Both the position numbers and the translations under genes were made by a program. From Acidobacteriota bacterium (lineage in GTDB: Bacteria > Acidobacteriota > Blastocatellia > Pyrinomonadales > Pyrinomonadaceae), in NCBI GenBank assembly GCA_013698055.1, contig JACCVS010000503.1:1-7040 (forward strand): a stretch of 7,040 bases of DNA. Reading direction: 5' to 3'. Of this stretch, positions 6,374-7,040 are shown piece by piece. Each line of letters opens with the position of its first letter. Position 1 is the stretch's first letter. Below the pieces are notes generated by a model. It worked only from the letters and a program-made list of their open reading frames with translations, had not been told where the DNA came from and searched no databases.

Positions 6374-6431
6374 TTCTCAATTGAAATCTCAACTCCCTTT
6401 GTATTCTCTGTGCATCTACGCCTCTGTGGTT
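6350..6431. repeat. CACAGAG-type inverted repeat between TPR gene and sigma gene
   Basis: AACCACAGAGG (6350-6360) is an exact reverse complement of CCTCTGTGGTT (6421-6431). Inside them GTAGAT (6369-6374) pairs with ATCTAC (6414-6419), and a further CTCTGTG lies at 6406-6412. The element fills most of the 126-bp spacer. The words ACCACAGAGG/CCTCTGTGGT recur as intergenic repeats in many environmental bacterial genomes, to my recollection, so this may be a dispersed repeat. It might also end transcription of the TPR gene, but it lacks a strong T-tract. Confidence 0.7.
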
Positions 6432-6443
6432 CTGATGAAAGTT

Positions 6444-7040
6444 TCACTTGTCGCTCACGTTGAGCAGCATCCCCCGGTAGATTCCGCCATAGAGTTTCTT
6501 CGCCAATTCTCCATTTAACGTCTTGAGCGCATGATATCGCTCTAATGCCGCGTCTCTCCGATGTTCAACCAGACTCGCCACCCCCAGATTGTAATGCGCC
6601 ACAGCGTAGTCGGACTTGAAGCGTATCGCTTCACGAAAAGCTGTGAAGGCCTCGCGGGAGCGCCCCGTGTTGTAGTAAATGACACCCAAGCTGTTATATG
6701 CCCCCGCGTAATCTGTCTTTAGCCCAATTGCCCGCTTGAGAGATTCAATGGCTTCCGCGCTTCGATCTGCTTCGTAAAACGCCCGCGCCAGCAGACAATG
6801 GGCTTCAACCCAGTCGGGTTTGAAACGCAGCGCCTGCCTGTAAGAATCAATCGCTTCGGTGAAACGATTTGATTCAAAATAAACGACCCCCAGATTGCTG
6901 TGCGCCCAGGCGTAATCAGGTTTCAGCCTGATAGCCTGCTTGAGCGGCGTGATCGCTTCTGTCAGTTGCCCCAGATTGTAATAAGCAGTTCCCAGATTGT
7001 AATACGCCTCCGCAAGCACGGGGTTCAGACGAATTGCCCG
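6444..7040 (-). CDS. Tetratricopeptide-repeat (TPR) protein, C-terminal part (5' end outside window)
   Basis: The reading frame is open to the right edge, so the N-terminus is missing. The visible 198 residues start RAIRLNP and end LLNVSDK. They hold four clear 34-residue TPR units (about residues 8-41, 42-75, 76-109, 110-143), with the pattern A-YYNLG-YY--G---EAI---K-AI-LKPD, and a fifth, degenerate unit at about 144-177. A short non-repeat tail, KKLYGGIYRGMLLNVSDK, follows. TPR arrays form helical scaffolds for protein-protein contacts. The repeats alone do not reveal partner, cell location or function, and the missing N-terminus may carry a signal peptide or another domain. The codon at 7019 (GTG) is an internal Val, not a start. 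Whether it shares a transcript with the sigma gene 126 bp downstream is open. Confidence 0.9.
   Translation of the reverse strand, partial: RAIRLNPVLAEAYYNLGTAYYNLGQLTEAITPLKQAIRLKPDYAWAHSNLGVVYFESNRFTEAIDSYRQALRFKPDWVEAHCLLARAFYEADRSAEAIESLKRAIGLKTDYAGAYNSLGVIYYNTGRSREAFTAFREAIRFKSDYAVAHYNLGVASLVEHRRDAALERYHALKTLNGELAKKLYGGIYRGMLLNVSDK

Overview
The window looks like a piece of a chromosome from an Acidobacteriota bacterium, most likely of the Blastocatellia/Pyrinomonadales type. That placement is an inference. It rests on moderate GC content, on the style of the anti-sigma factor's C-terminal helical domain, on the exported protein with an 'IYRDSEGRTRHEW ... DPRFGEASYRL ... VPTDY' N-terminal domain, and on spacers full of word-repeat hairpins. 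No rRNA or marker phylogeny is available here to confirm it.

Left half (1-2846, + strand): the conserved translation block rpsB (3' end only), tsf, pyrH, frr. It encodes the C-terminus of ribosomal protein S2 with a very long disordered tail, elongation factor Ts, UMP kinase and ribosome recycling factor. The genes are collinear but not overlapping. Their spacers (203, 42 and 87 bp) each carry a self-complementary hairpin just upstream of the next gene's ribosome-binding site or start. The rpsB-tsf spacer also has a good intrinsic terminator and a second terminator-like hairpin, so tsf-pyrH-frr expression may be partly uncoupled from rpsB. The block ends in a large hairpin (2753-2846) that serves as a terminator for both converging transcription units.

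Right half (2845-7040, - strand): an ECF sigma-70 gene is followed by a membrane zinc-finger anti-sigma factor, with a 4-base ATGA overlap. The third gene, 45 bp further on, encodes an exported protein with an acidobacterial-type N-terminal domain and a C-terminal DUF4097-like beta-solenoid. The order is sigma, membrane anti-sigma, exported partner, which recalls rpoE-rseA-rseB of proteobacteria, so the unit is plausibly an envelope-stress regulon controller. Upstream of it, and running off the right edge, lies the 3' part of a TPR-repeat protein gene. A CACAGAG-type inverted-repeat element separates the two.

No tRNA, rRNA, CRISPR array, insertion sequence or prophage gene is seen. No stretch over 300 bases is gene-free. 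The least expected features are the recurrent word-repeat hairpins, the long S2 tail and the sigma/anti-sigma/solenoid arrangement; the rest is ordinary housekeeping.
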